Positions 1 to 11,891 of a DNA stretch of 64,000 nt are shown here, one piece after another (positions within the stretch are counted from its first letter, which is position 1; every line of letters starts with the position of its first letter). The stretch is taken from positions 96,027,648 to 96,091,647 of the forward strand of contig OZ020267.1 of assembly GCA_963971225.1 (NCBI GenBank), written 5' to 3'. The stretch is from Melieria omissa. Lineage: Eukaryota; Arthropoda; Insecta; Diptera; Ulidiidae. The translations under genes and the position numbers were made by a program. The notes beneath the pieces are model-generated. The model saw nothing but the letters and a program-made list of their open reading frames with translations, made no database searches and was not told where the DNA came from.

Positions 1-1140
1 CGCAATTCACCAACTCTTTATGGTATACGTGCATTTTCCTCTTCTTAGTTTGGTTTTTTTATTTTCCTGTCTCACTACTGTTGCAGCTTGTATCCTGCTT
101 TTGCTGCTTCTTTTCCATTGTGGCATTGTTTGGAATATTTTGGTTTTTTTTTTGTTGCCACTCATAAACATTGGCAGACTTGCTCCCAAACTGTTACCAA
201 TAACCACCCTTGTACCCTTTTCGTTGCTTCTTGTCGGTTTGTTTCTACTTTCTGCCATTTCCCGCTGTCAGTCTCAGCATTAGTTGCGTTTCTATTCACC
301 AAAACTTGACCTTACCACAGAGACCAAACCTGCGCCATGGGACAAAGCCAGTGACTTAAGTTTAGTGGAGGCATTGTGGGTGGATATGAGACCCTCCAGT
401 TATTACCCGACTTCTTTCTTCAGAATCTAAGAAAACATATATGATTTGGCCTTAAGCACTGAAACAAGTTACAAACCAATTTAAATGTTACAAGCCACTA
501 ACGGTGTTTTATTGGTAATCAAATGTGTTGAGTTGTTCCTGTTTCGCGTCTAAACTATTTTTGTAACCTTTACCCTCCTCCATTCAGAAATATCTAACCT
601 AGAGGAACTTTACTTTATCCCCAATTCCTTTGGAAATTCCCCCAACTCACTGCCAACCACATCACTGCCTGCAGCTTTTGCCTGTTGTCCGGCTGACCCC
701 ATGACTGTGGCCCCTATTTTCTACTCACCCTTCGATTAGCTGAAGCAAGCGGGACCATGTTGCGGCTTTTGTTATGCAAAACCAATCGGGTCAACGTTAA
801 TAATACGCCGACGTAGCGACCAGCCAACAGTTTCACTTCCTGCTACAGCCAAGGCAGCGTGTGGCTGGCAGCATGATGTGTTGTAGTTGTTGTTTTTGTT
901 GCTATGGGTGCTGCTGCGTTTGTTACTTTGCCTTTGCGCAGCGCGCGCCCTTTTACAGCTTTCATTTCCGAATTGTTGCCATTTTGTGACTGGTCTTTTG
1001 TTTGTGTGTGTTTTCCGTTGCTGCTGCGCGTTGTTTGTTATTTGTTTGTTATTTCTTGTTGTTGCTTGTTGCTGTCTCCGTTGAACCATTAAAAAACAAC
1101 ATTCACCCTGAGTAGCTTAATCCTACTGCGGCTGAATGGA
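1..1140. other. Spacer, no gene seen
   Basis: I see no gene here. Short open frames are low in complexity: those at 772-1092 lie in a TTG/GCT-rich stretch and read as Leu/Cys-rich or Gln/Asn-rich peptides on opposite strands, as expected of trinucleotide-biased spacer. Confidence 0.6.
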
Positions 1141-1319
1141 GCTTGGAGTGCCCCAACAAAAATTATTCAAAGATTTAATAATTTACTCTCTATGCGAGGT
1201 AAGACAAAATGTCTATGATTAGATGATCTTTCTTAAAGTCAAAAAAATGAAATTTTTTTAAATTGTATGTAGGAAACTTACTAAAAAAATTAACAAACAC
1301 AAAAAGTGTGAAGATAATT

Positions 1320-2100
1320 GAACTGTGGTCCTCAGAACATGAATCCGAAAATCAACAAATTTTTTTAAGAAGCGTTTTCGAAAAATCTTCGAAAAACCAT
1401 TTTTTTCCCCCTGTTATTTCAGTTATGAACTCATGTCTCGTAAACGAATCATCCGACTAACACGAGCTGTCCGTCGTTCAGAAGATAATACCTTAGCCTT
1501 TCCAGCGATAAAGATCGCTGGAGAGATCGTTCAAATCAAATGAGATTTGGGGAAGTTACAGACGATGAAAGTTGTAAAAAAGTGAATTTTTCGACCATTT
1601 TCAAAATCATAAATTTTCGAGTGATTTTTTTATAGATAAAATACATTATCTCCTCTAGTTTTAAAATCTAAGATGAAATATATATCATTTAAGCAAATAT
1701 TAAGCCTTACATCAATGGAATCGACAGAAAAATGGCGCAAAGTTATGATGCACTGAGTGAAAATACCAACTTTACATTTATTACACCGTGCGAAAAACAA
1801 TTTTTTTTAGGCGTGCAACTAGAGATCATTTATAGTAACTTAGCATAGCCAGTTTTTCATTTTCAGACCCAAAGTCCTTCTTAAAGGACTTTACAATTTT
1901 AAGGAGATGATGTTATGTTTTTAAATATTTGCGGTTGTTCAATGATAAAGATGTGTGTTAAATGAAAAAAGAAAATTGTCTCTTGTTAACTTAATTTTCT
2001 AAATTTTCTTTAATATTTGGAAAATTTTTCGAAAACGCTTCTTAAAAAAATCTTTCGATTTTCAGTTTCGTGTTCAGCAAACCGAAGTTAGTCTAGAAAA
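1320..2100. repeat. Imperfect inverted repeat, possible MITE
   Basis: The stretch at about 1335-1395 (core TTTTTAAGAAGCGTTTTCG) reappears as its reverse complement at about 2022-2080. Weaker similarity runs outward to about 1320 and 2100. The two arms enclose about 630 bp of AT-rich DNA with no convincing reading frame. I found no clear target duplication, so the ends and class are open. It could be a decayed foldback or MITE. Confidence 0.5.
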
Positions 2101-2337
2101 CACTAACCACACTAACACTAAAACACTAACACAATCGAGGCTCAAAACAATGGGTCAATTTCAACTTACAGAGTTTTAGAATTCAATCGCTTGATTTAAG
2201 TATTTCAATGCTCAACCCACAGAAGGAATGTTAGACTACATAAATAAATGTTAGAGCAAGCTGAGAAACAAAATATTTGGTGTACTTGAAGATATAAAGT
2301 AAGATTACGTTAAATCAACTGGGCTGGCCTCGATAAC

Positions 2338-2402
2338 CCAGCGAGTAGCGCACTTACATTTCATGCCAAAGGCTCTAGGTTCAATTCCTAGTTCGGCGTA
2401 GC
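2338..2402 (+). repeat. tRNA-like SINE head
   Basis: A segment of about 65 bp contains a close match to the RNA polymerase III B box (GGTTCAATTCC, near 2378) and a weak A-box-like stretch about 40 bp upstream (AACCCAGCGAGTAGCGC). It does not form a convincing complete tRNA cloverleaf and lacks a clear acceptor stem. I read it as the head of a tRNA-derived SINE rather than a functional tRNA gene. It is a different family from the SINE at 51.3 and 63.5 kb. Confidence 0.4.
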
Positions 2403-3480
2403 TAAATACTCGTCTGCATCTATTGCTATGCACACGTTTCAAATCATTGAAATTGTAGTATCGCAACAGGCCATTTAGACCGAATTTTATGTCAAAGAGA
2501 TGCAGCCAGCGTAACTTAACTTAAGCTACCAGACCGTATAGTGTTTCCTGCTTTTCTTGACGCTATGATCTTCACATGTCTGGTCGTTTCATACGGCTAT
2601 GACCTTTTTAGATATGAAATGCTTATAAAAATAGTTGAAATAGCAAAACTGAGTTTAGTACGAGACTTATGACTTGTTGAAACTTGTATGTTCATTTCAT
2701 ATGTCCTGCACACAAAAAAAAATTACATCTAACAAATTTCACATTTTTTATATCCCTTCAATTGGATATTCGCAGTTTTAATCATATACGGCTTACCCAA
2801 AAAATTGTTCTACCCACGTGCGTTCTCATGTCTGTCCGTCGGTCTGTCAGAGATATGAGAGATTTCATCAAAACTAGTCAACATATGAATCTGGTTCCTT
2901 AAATTCAGATAAGGGTTGCAAAATTTTTTTTTTTCAATTAATCATTTGACTTGGGTGCATAGAGCGCCAACAAAGCTGTTGCCTTGTATTGGTTACGTTA
3001 ATCAATTAAAATTCTGCCAATGTTGGTGATGACCCTATCGCTGGTAGTCCAGCGTAGGTGGCTGCCATCCATGGATCCCCAAGTGAGTCTCTTCTGTATG
3101 GTGTAAGTTTTTCCACTAAGTTTAAAAAGCGCCATGAGGATCTGCCGCATGCTGATCAACCACTGAATGGAGAAAGACGTTGATTATGTTAATCCATCGA
3201 AGTTTTGTCAGTGTGAGTGATTATTCCATCAGTAGTAGTTCCAAGTGATGGAGCTGTCATCTGACGCCTTAGAGAAATTTATGTCTAAGCAAATTGAAAC
3301 GGGTTTTTTTATTTATTTTTTGAAAACAAAAAATAATAAACAAATCATTTGTGTCCCAAGCAACTTGAACCCTCGGCCAGGGATATAAATACCCATAGTA
3401 GAATTAGGTTGAATCTTATAAACCTTAAGTTTTTCAAACAACCATAAAACAACAATAAAACAAACCTTAGTGGGTTAATG
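2403..3480. other. Spacer, no gene seen
   Basis: AT-rich unique-looking sequence with only short frames and no splice-flanked coding pattern that I can support. Confidence 0.5.
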
Positions 3481-3554
3481 TGCCGACAGTTGGTTGTTAG
3501 CGTTGTTGTTGTTGCTTCTCCATTCTTTTGTGCCATGTACAAATATTGATGTCG

Positions 3555-3990
3555 TGTATATGTGTGTGCGTGTGAGTGTGTGTTTGGGCCATTTCAATGC
3601 TAACGGTAAAAGCGCCCAATTTCTATTATTTAAAAGTGATTTTGTATTGCGTTCAAATTGTTATTGTTGCGGCTGAATTGTTGTGTGTGTGTGTGTGTGT
3701 TCGCTTTTGCCTGGGGACTGCCGCCTCGCCGTGGCCGCAGCTACTTCCCGGCCCGCATACACTTTCAATTATGCTTGTGGGTGTAATTTTGTGGCCGCTT
3801 CGTTTCGCTTTTGCGGTCGTCGCCCCAAATCGAGGCCTGCACACATTCGATCCGCCGGCTGCCAGCCTGGCTGACTGGCTGGCCAGCTTTTGGTCTGCCG
3901 CTGTGTGTGTGTATTTATTTGTTTATCTGTGTGTGTGTGTGCGCGTGCGTGTGTGTGTGCGTTTTGTATGGTTTGTATTTAACATTCAAT
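3555..3990. repeat. GT dinucleotide-rich segment
   Basis: Runs of GT occur at about 3560-3585, 3683-3702, 3904-3915 and 3930-3960, separated by GC-richer unique sequence. Overlapping open frames here (Val/Cys-rich) result from the GT runs and are not genes. Confidence 0.7.
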
Positions 3991-4154
3991 TTGTGTATTC
4001 AGCCGTTTGCGGCCATCCACTTCAAAACTGTTAATGGGCTCCGTTTGCCGGTTTTTGTTTTTGTTGTTGCTGAGTGTTTTGTTTGTTTTTTCTACTTTAG
4101 TTAATGTGAAAAGTTTTTCCAACATTTTAGCTGTCTCTGTCTGGCGCAGGATTT

Positions 4155-4665
4155 TAACGTTATTTTTATTATTCCTATCGTTGTTGTTGTTATTGTTGCA
4201 GCAATTGTTGTTGTTGATTTCATATTACCGCCGATATTATCTGTAATTGTTTCGGTTGCTTATTTGGTTGCGGTGTGCCATGCAATCGGTTTTGGTGTTG
4301 TTGCTGCTCGTTGTTGTTGTTGCAAATGTGTTTGTTTTTTTTGTAGTCGTTGTGCTTTAAGTTGTTGTAGTTGTGACATTGTGTTTGCTTCAATTTTGTT
4401 GTTTTTACTTTTATCCGCGTTATTGTTTATGTGGTTGCCATTGCCAATCTATAAGTTGTTGTTGTTGTTGCCAGCTTTGCATTATTGTTGTTGAAAATTT
4501 TTCCCGCACTGTTGTTGTTATTATAATCATTTTGTTCAATATTGTTTTTCTTATTGTTGTTGGTTTTGTGTTTGCTGTAATTGGGATTATCTTTGTTGTT
4601 GTGAAAATTTTTGGTTTTGTTGTTGTTTTTGTGTTTGGCATTATTGTGGCAATAAAGCGTGGAAA
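4155..4665. repeat. TTG/GTT trinucleotide-rich tract
   Basis: About 500 bp dominated by interrupted TTG/GTT triplets on the plus strand (CAA/AAC on the minus). Frames in both directions are homopolymer-like (Val/Leu/Cys one way, Asn/Lys/Thr the other) and are not supported as genes. Confidence 0.75.
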
Positions 4666-4994
4666 TTAATAAGCCATTACGATATTTCGGCCGTAATTTA
4701 ATTACAGTGCAATTTGCATTTGGTAGGTCGGCCACTCAGAGAGATTCAAACGCGGCGCGAAGGCAGGAAGTGAACATTTAAATAGGCAAAGTTAAATTGT
4801 AAAGCATGTCATGGCTTTTAAATTTGTGCAATTAAGTCAAATTGTTATTTTTAGATTTTGAATTTCTAAAAACACAATGAAAATAAATTGCTCAAATGAT
4901 CTTCAATCGAAGGAATGAAAGAAAATAAATCATTTCAGAAACAGAAACAGTGAAATAAATTGAATTTGGGATGGAATTGGAGAAATTAATAGAA

Positions 4995-5150
4995 ATCAAA
5001 TCAAATCAAATCAATTTAATTCAAATCAAATCAAATCAAATCAAATCCAGTCAAATCAAATCAAATCAAATCAAATCAAATCAAATCAAATCAAATCAAA
5101 TCAAATCAAATCAAATCAAATCAAATCAAATCAAATCAAATCAAATCAAA
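4995..5150 (+). repeat. TCAAA pentanucleotide array
   Basis: Tandem TCAAA units, imperfect up to about 5050 and then regular to 5150. The change to TGAAA is abrupt at 5151 and in register with the next array. Confidence 0.95.
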
Positions 5151-5498
5151 TGAAATGAAATGAAATGAAATGAAATGAAATGAAATGAAATGAAATGAAA
5201 TGAAATGAAATGAAATGAAATGAAATGAAATGAAATGAAATGAAATGAAATGAAATGAAATGAAATGAAATGAAATGAAATGAAATGAAATGAAATGAAA
5301 TGAAATGAAATGAAATGAAATGAAATGAAATGAAATGAAATGAAATGAAATGAAATGAAATGAAATGAAATGAAATGAAATGAAATGAAATGAAATGAAA
5401 TGAAATGAAATGAAATGAAATGAAATGAAATGAAATGAAATGAAATGAAATGAAATGAAATGAAATGAAATGAAATGAAATGAATTGAAATGAAATGA
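5151..5498 (+). repeat. TGAAA pentanucleotide array
   Basis: By my count 66 perfect consecutive TGAAA units run from 5151 to 5480, followed by four slightly altered units. The long uniform frame on either strand (repeating FHFIS on the minus strand) is a by-product of a 5-bp repeat without stop codons. Confidence 0.95.
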
Positions 5499-5604
5499 AC
5501 AAAAACAAATTTAATGAAATCGAATGAAAAATTAACTGAAATGAAAAGGCCTTAAATTAAACAAAACGTAATGAAATGAAAAAAGTCATCTGAAATGAGT
5601 TGAA

Positions 5605-5995
5605 ATAAAATAAAATAAACCAATATAAAATAAAATAAAATAAAATAAAATAAAATAAAATAAAATAAAATAAAATAAAATAAAAGACAATAAAATAAAA
5701 TAAAATAAAATAAAATAAAATAAAATAAAATAAAATAAAATAAAATAAAATAAAATAAAATAAAATAAAATAAAATAAAATAAAATAAAATAAAATAAAA
5801 TAAAATAAAATAAAATAAAATAAAATAAAATAAAATAAAATAAAATAAAATAAAATAAAATAATAAAATAAAATAAAATCAAACAAAACATAATAAAATA
5901 AAATAAAATAAAATAAAATAAAATAAAATAAAATAAAATAAAATAAAATAAAATAAAATAAAATAAATTAAAATACAATAAAATAAAATTAATGA
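5605..5995 (+). repeat. TAAAA pentanucleotide array
   Basis: Tandem TAAAA units with interruptions near 5620, 5686, 5861 and 5880. Between 5499 and 5604, and again from 5996 to about 6160, there is degenerate sequence of TGAAA type, as if older array decayed on both sides. Confidence 0.95.
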
Positions 5996-6289
5996 AACTC
6001 AACATTTATAAAATAAAATAAAACTAAATAAACAGAAACAAATCAAATTGAATAAAATTAATTGAAATGAAAAGATCTTAAATGAAACAAAACGAAACGT
6101 GATGAAATGAAAAGAAGTGAGCTGAAATGAGTTGAAATTTGTTGAAATGAAATTGAACATAAACTACTTTCCAAACCGGCCACGCTTCGTTGTGAATGTA
6201 TCACAAGAATAAGAAATAGTTGAGGCCAGCAGCAAAACTTAACTTTGTGAAGAAATGTTGAGATAGTTTTCGGTAAAGTAGTCAGATGA

Positions 6290-7560
6290 TAAACTAGTCT
6301 GTACTGGGCTGCATATAAAGACTCAGATACATAAAACAGGGCCGCGTATTAATGCGACGCACTGCACTAATCGCTAGCGCTAATCAGCCTAGCGCTAATC
6401 AAACTAGACTTGTTCAGCAGTGATCGAGTGAGCGCTCGCTAGTGCTCGTATTCACACTTGGCAGCCAACATGGTTGTTGTTGTTGTCATGCTGAGCCACC
6501 CACGCTGGCGAACGTGAGCGCAGAATTTCGCGCTTCACTTGCGCATTCTCTTTTGCTGTGCGTTCGTATTGTGCTAGCGCGGCGCTCTTAAATCGAATCT
6601 GCGTATCCAGCAGATAGTGGGGTGTGGCGGTGGTAGTGCACTTCGGCCGCGCTGCACTTTATGACCTTGCGCGAAGTGTTGGTAGGATGCATTTCGGCTG
6701 CCGGCACTTGCTATTCCAAGAATGTTGTTGTTGTGTCGTGCAGCTGGTGAAGTCTTTGCCGTTCTGGCTGCTGCATTCCACCAACCACGTAAAGGTCACC
6801 CCATGCACCAAATTTTGTCGCATTTCTGCAAAGAAGTGGGGTGATCTGCTGGAATTTGGAAGATCAGGCGATTATGCGCTGTTGCGGCAAAATTTGCCTT
6901 TATAAGCGGCCACCGCAGTAAGATGGGGGAAGTCGTTGGTATGTCGCAGGATGAGTCGTTACGCATAAGTCGTGCCAGATCATTAAGAGGAGTTGCTGAG
7001 TGTTAAGTCAGTGGTTAAGTGGCCAATCCGTGGTGTTCAACAAAGTGGCCTGCGAGAGTTCGTGCGGCCCAATAGTGGCATAAGCCGGTTGTACAGGAGA
7101 AAATGATGAAGTGCGCGGACATAGTGGCCAATACAAGGGCATAGTTTAAAGACGAAACAATATTCAGTGCCGAGTGAGCGAAATTTCATTTTTAGTCAAA
7201 AATCTCACGAGGCAAAACTTTCCTTTAAAAACAATGTGGTTCTCGTTCTAAAGTTAAAGTACGCCACCAAAGAAATTCAAAACGCCAAAACAGCCAAAAA
7301 TTCCGACTATGCTATATAAGACAAAAAAAAAAAAAAAAAAAAACCCATGCCAATGCTAAACTAACTACCTAAATTGTGCTAAAAACAAAATAATTCTGCT
7401 AAAAATTAACTTAAACTCCGCCAAGTATATCTAAACTGTTTATAAACTATAAATGTGAAGCTGACAAAAATAAAAACGAATACTACTGCTGCCCGGGAAT
7501 GCTGCTGAGAATGCTGAAAGACCAGTCATCGTTGGAGTCGCTAGAAGCTGCGAGACGCAT
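6290..7560 (+). promoter_or_regulatory. Possible promoter and leader region
   Basis: Composition shifts here from AT-rich repeat to mixed, GC-richer DNA. A TATA-like CATATAAAG lies at about 6311, followed within about 30 bp by TCAGATAC, which could serve as an initiator. Downstream, GC-rich sequence with many GTG/CAGTG words resembles fly 5' leaders. A 93-codon frame at 6624-6905 has no recognisable domain. I cannot link this to a gene; it could equally be part of an old retroelement. Confidence 0.2.
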
Positions 7561-8197
7561 ACCAGGATATTGTAGGAGCGTGCAAAGTTGTTGAATTTTT
7601 TTATAATATAAAAACTAATTAAAATTTCTTACAATATGTGCGTCATATTTCTAAATTTTTAAGTTAAATTTGCTAATAACTAATTCCAAAATGGGAAGAC
7701 TTTTTTTTCTAAATAAAATCCTTATACAAAATTTATATTATTTATGATAACAGGTTTTTTTTCTAATTAAAATTTTGACAAAAAAAAAAAAAGAATGTGG
7801 TGTATTTATTTAAAAGAAAATATGTATATGAAAAATTGTACTAAACAAAGCAAAAATATACATATATTTTTTCTATTAATATTTTATTCTTAAGATTTAA
7901 TTTTTGTAAAAAAATTAAAACTATTAAAAGTTAACTACCATTTGTTTAGGAAAAAAAGGGGGGAACCAAAAATGAAAATATCAAAAAGGTTATTTCTTCT
8001 CACTATTCTATTTTTAAAAGCGTTTTTTTATGTCATTAAAACTTATAACTGAAACATGAATTTATCCTATGAAAAATTAAATTTACGAAATATTTAGCAA
8101 AAGAAAAGCGAAGAAAAAAAAAAGAACAAAACAACTGGGTTATATCGAAAAAGACAGAAAAACGCACTTACACCTATGACAAATTTTCCCTATTTAG
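7561..8197. other. AT-rich spacer
   Basis: Very AT-rich with long A and T runs and no gene seen. It ends in a pyrimidine-rich stretch and TAG that could be the splice acceptor for the exon candidate at 8198. Confidence 0.5.
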
Positions 8198-8264
8198 CAC
8201 ATCACGTTCCTGAATACGCGCATCATGTCGCTGGGCCCAACGCATCGATGGAGCGAGAAAACCC
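8198..8264 (+). CDS. Candidate 67-nt internal exon, function unknown
   Basis: A 67-nt segment is bounded by a plausible acceptor (TTTTCCCTATTTAG) and a strong donor (GTGAGT at 8265). In the frame starting at its first base it is open and encodes 22 residues beginning HITFLNTRIM and ending RWSEKT. Third codon positions are mostly G or C, in sharp contrast to the AT-rich flanks, as in conserved fly coding exons. I do not recognise the protein. A second frame is also open, so the frame is inferred from third-position bias. No neighbouring exon could be assigned, which fits very long introns. Confidence 0.4.
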
Positions 8265-9433
8265 GTGAGTGAACCAATAACATTTTAATATAATTTTATA
8301 TATTGTTATATATATGGGTTTTCGTGCGTTATTTTGAAAAAAAAGGGAAAGAAGAGAAACGAAAAAGGGATAATGTCTAAGGAAAAACAAAATAACAATA
8401 CAATTTGCGGAAAATTCTGAGAATTAGTTAAAATAAGAAAACGGAATTTGGAGAAACAAAAGATTCTTTTTTAATCTTAAAGTTTGATTGGAAAAGTAAT
8501 TTAAATTGGGAAAAAAAAAAGGGAGAAAGAAAATTTATTTTTTTTTCTATTTTTGAAAGTGTGGGTTTTTGGTTTTCTTATGATGAAACGTTGGTTAATT
8601 TTGTTTTGGAATATTTGTCTAAGTCTAAGAAAACGGTATGATCTAAGTAACTGAAAAAGGCATTTTTCTTCTCGAGTTAATTTAATTTTAAGCTTTTGTT
8701 GATATTTTTTTTTCAAATTGAATAAATAAAATTACAATTAAAATTTAGTTATAATTTGAACATGAAAAATAGTTTGGAAATTAGATTAAGAATTGATTTT
8801 GTATTAGGTTAAGATTATGGAATAAAATTTGTTATAATGGTTGCTTAAGCTTAAATAATGTTTGGTCTGTCACTGAAGTGGGGTAAGGAGGGTTAAGTTT
8901 CCATTGGGTTTCCAAATTTCACCTTAGGAAACAAATGGCAGGGCGGGTTAAGAGCATCCCATTCGATGAGGCGATGCTGAGGAATAGGAACAACAGCAGC
9001 AATGGTACTTGCTACCATGTCCGTCCGCTATGTCAGGAGTTAAAGCGTGTGCATAAAAATAATTGTATGTTAGTGTATGTGTGTATGTATCTTTTGTTAT
9101 GATTTTCCGGTTGTAAGCTGCTAGGTCGTCGTTGCGGTGCTTGCTGATGTAGATCCAAATGGCTGTAGGTGAGGCGGTATGGCTACGAAGCGGACTTGTT
9201 GGAGTGGAACCCACGCCAGCTGAAGCTACGGGATAAACAAAGCCAGATGCACGCGTCCAACAAAACCGCTGGCCCCGTAGTCATACTCGTGCTCACCGGT
9301 CGGAGGTAGGGTGCCGGCATACATGCAACATGAGGACGACTAGCGGCAACCTGCCCCAAGGACTGAGGAGGTGCAGCGGCAGCAGAAGCAAAAGGCTAGA
9401 AACCCAACAGCTAGACACACCGATCTAAATTCG
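8265..9433. other. Spacer; weak exon-like frame
   Basis: No firm gene. After an acceptor-like CACCTTAG at about 8928 a frame opens at 8937 (begins MAGRVKSIPFDEAML) and runs 54 codons into a GT-rich tract. It has no known domain and may be chance. Confidence 0.3.
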
Positions 9434-9581
9434 TGGCGCTCAACGGGAGGCATGCCACATGTGGGTACATACAAACACCTACTAGGACATGGCGCCCAAC
9501 GTGAGGCCGCTACGAACAGGGCCATGCCGCGTGATCGACCGCACACATGCATATAACAGAAAATGGCGCCCAACGTGGGGC
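9434..9581 (+). repeat. Three tRNA-Lys primer-binding-site-like motifs
   Basis: Three related 18-mers occur in the same orientation at 9434-9451 (TGGCGCTCAACGGGAGGC), 9490-9507 (TGGCGCCCAACGTGAGGC) and 9564-9581 (TGGCGCCCAACGTGGGGC). The third matches the complement of the 3' end of insect tRNA-Lys as I know it, the usual primer site of many Gypsy-type LTR elements. Spacing is 56 and 74 bp. No LTR pair or gag-pol frame is recognisable next to them, so this may be a leader remnant. Confidence 0.5.
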
Positions 9582-11886
9582 CAGATGTACATACCGCATA
9601 CATATAACAAGTCAGAGGATCAAGAATGGAATAATAAATTTCTAAAGCATAGAAAAGAAATAAACAAATTTGTTTAAACATTGTGACATCAATTTGTGCT
9701 TGAAGAACAAATAAGTTTAGTTACACTTGCATATGGAAGCAAGAAAGGACCCAGATTCAGTTGCACAACACGAGAACTAAGTCAAGTTAATTGCAGATGC
9801 CAGTGGAGTTAAGTGTTAGCCACAAAATAAGTAGGCACCAGCCGTCAAAAACTGTACACATAAACGCACACACACAACAACAATCGGCCTAAAAGTAGGC
9901 AAAGCGTGACGGCAGGTTTGGGCAGCGAGTGCAAACACACACTAAATCAAACTGCGAGGTTGTGGCTGCGAATCGAAGAGAAGCGCACTGACAGCGAGAC
10001 ATGGCGAGGAACCAAACAGTAGCGGCAACGGGGACGCGGAAGAAATGCGACAAGCATGCAAAATCCTGCCAGCAAACATACGTGCAGCGCCCTGCAAAGG
10101 AATACGAAAGTCTGCAACACCAACAAAATTCGAACAAAAACCTTAACGCGCGCTTTCTGTGCGGCGTTTCTAAGGACACAACAACGTAGCGTTGGGAATT
10201 ATGCTGATGGAGAAGGCGATGCGCGCTGTAGGCACAATGAAAAGCACTCGCAAGGCTTGCAAGTGTGTGTGTGGCGGGGTTTCGGGGCGTGCTGCATTGG
10301 CGGTGCGGCCGCTGCTGCAGTGACTGCGCGACTAAGCGCCAAATTTATGTTTGTATGCAATTACGGCGGCAGCTGATGCATGTGAGTGCACACAAGCGCG
10401 TAAAAGGCGCGCGGCTGTATGTGTGTGTGTTTGCGTACTTTGGTGAGAATTTGCAACCGGAAGTTGCAAGCAAGCAACGAAGCAGCAACAGCAGCAGGAA
10501 GTGTGCTTGTTACCAATTAAGCTAATCCGTCAGATAATTAGAAATGTTTCAAACACACACACAGACGAGCATTTGTCGCTTATGCAACACGAAATCACAC
10601 ACACACACAGACATAGACAAATGGGAACGTTGTGCCGGCATTACGTGACACTTGATTTCCTGAGTGCATGTTGTGGCTTTCATATTATTTCACTTCCTCT
10701 TCTCATCCCCCTGCAATGCCTCTTACGCCGCTTATTAGCGCTGTCAACCGCCATTTTCAATTTCTGCCAGCTCGGTCGCAACATATTGCAGGCAGACATT
10801 TTTCTGCAACTTTTACTAGCTCACCTGCTGTTTTTGTTGTTGCGGAAACTTTGCGGCTTGCACCTTATTAATGTTTAAATTGGCTGCCTCGGCAGCGGCA
10901 GCGGCTACAGTCGCCCACCCTACGTGTGTGTATGTGTGCCGGTGTCGATGTATGGGACGTTGGGTACTTGTGTCGGTGTGCGTATCGGTGTCGCTGTCTG
11001 TGCGCTCATGCAACCGCTCACCGCTGCAACTGATGAACTGCTGACAACGTGACGTGCCACTTTTATGCGCTTTGAAAATTAGCAGCAAATGAACATTCGC
11101 CTCGAACCCGCAGCTCGCTCGATGGCTCATCACTCATGCGCTCATCGCACGTGGCAGCACTTGTTACAATTTCATATCACCATTGTATAATCAGAAACTC
11201 GGGTGCTACCACAGCCGCTGCTGGTGCTGTGTCGTTGTATTTTAATGGGCAACACTCACTGTGACGTCGTTGCCACATGCTGCATTAATGTTGCACAGCA
11301 CAATTAACACGTGTTAAACGGCAGCCAAAAGTGGCAGTTTAAAATTGTTGCGGCTGTGCGGCATTTGTAGGCACCGACGGTTTTGATGAGCGCTACAGTT
11401 TTGATGAAGTTGGTGAGCTGTGAAAAAACAAGGTTGTGGACATTTCTTGCAAGAAATATAGAAATACTTAAAATTCATAAATAATACCATCGACTGTCGG
11501 CTTCTAATATATTTTATATAAAACAGTGATGATCATTTTACTATTCACGTGTAGCAAAATAGTCCATTATGGCCCAAATACGGCCGCTGTAAAAGGGATT
11601 CTTGAGACTTATTAGATGAAACATCGTAGTCCCCTCATAAAATTGATTGGTAGAAAACATATGCAACTTTATTGGTATTGGTTTTTATTTTTATTTTATT
11701 TCCCACGGCCTCTCTCCCCCCCACATACCGCGTGAGGTGGGGTCCATTACAACTGAATATGGCGGCAGTAAACGAACCGCAAGCCACTTCAGCACTATTG
11801 TGTTTGTTTCCTATTAGTGATTTATCACAGATATGGATGTTATATAGTTATACATAAGTACAAGTATATTTATTTACAATTATTTA
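9582..11886. other. Spacer with CA/GT tracts
   Basis: Mixed-composition spacer with CA tracts near 9860, 10550-10615 and GT tracts at 10925-11000. Frames of up to 125 codons show no domain. Between about 11660 and 11886 the minus strand could be the 3' untranslated part of the LINE fragment now found at 22961-23611, because the BEL element lies exactly between them. Confidence 0.45.
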
Positions 11887-11891
11887 CATTG

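Noticed and set aside
3494..4735. Overlapping frames of 60-150 codons rich in Val, Cys, Leu or Asn
   Set aside because: They are translations of GT and TTG repeats, with frames open on both strands and no domain.
4971..6005. Long open frames in the pentanucleotide arrays on both strands
   Set aside because: A 5-bp unit without stop codons gives endless frames; the products are pure five-residue repeats with no gene signals.
10001..10878. Several overlapping frames of 60-125 codons
   Set aside because: Open in multiple frames, no domain, and spanning CA repeats.
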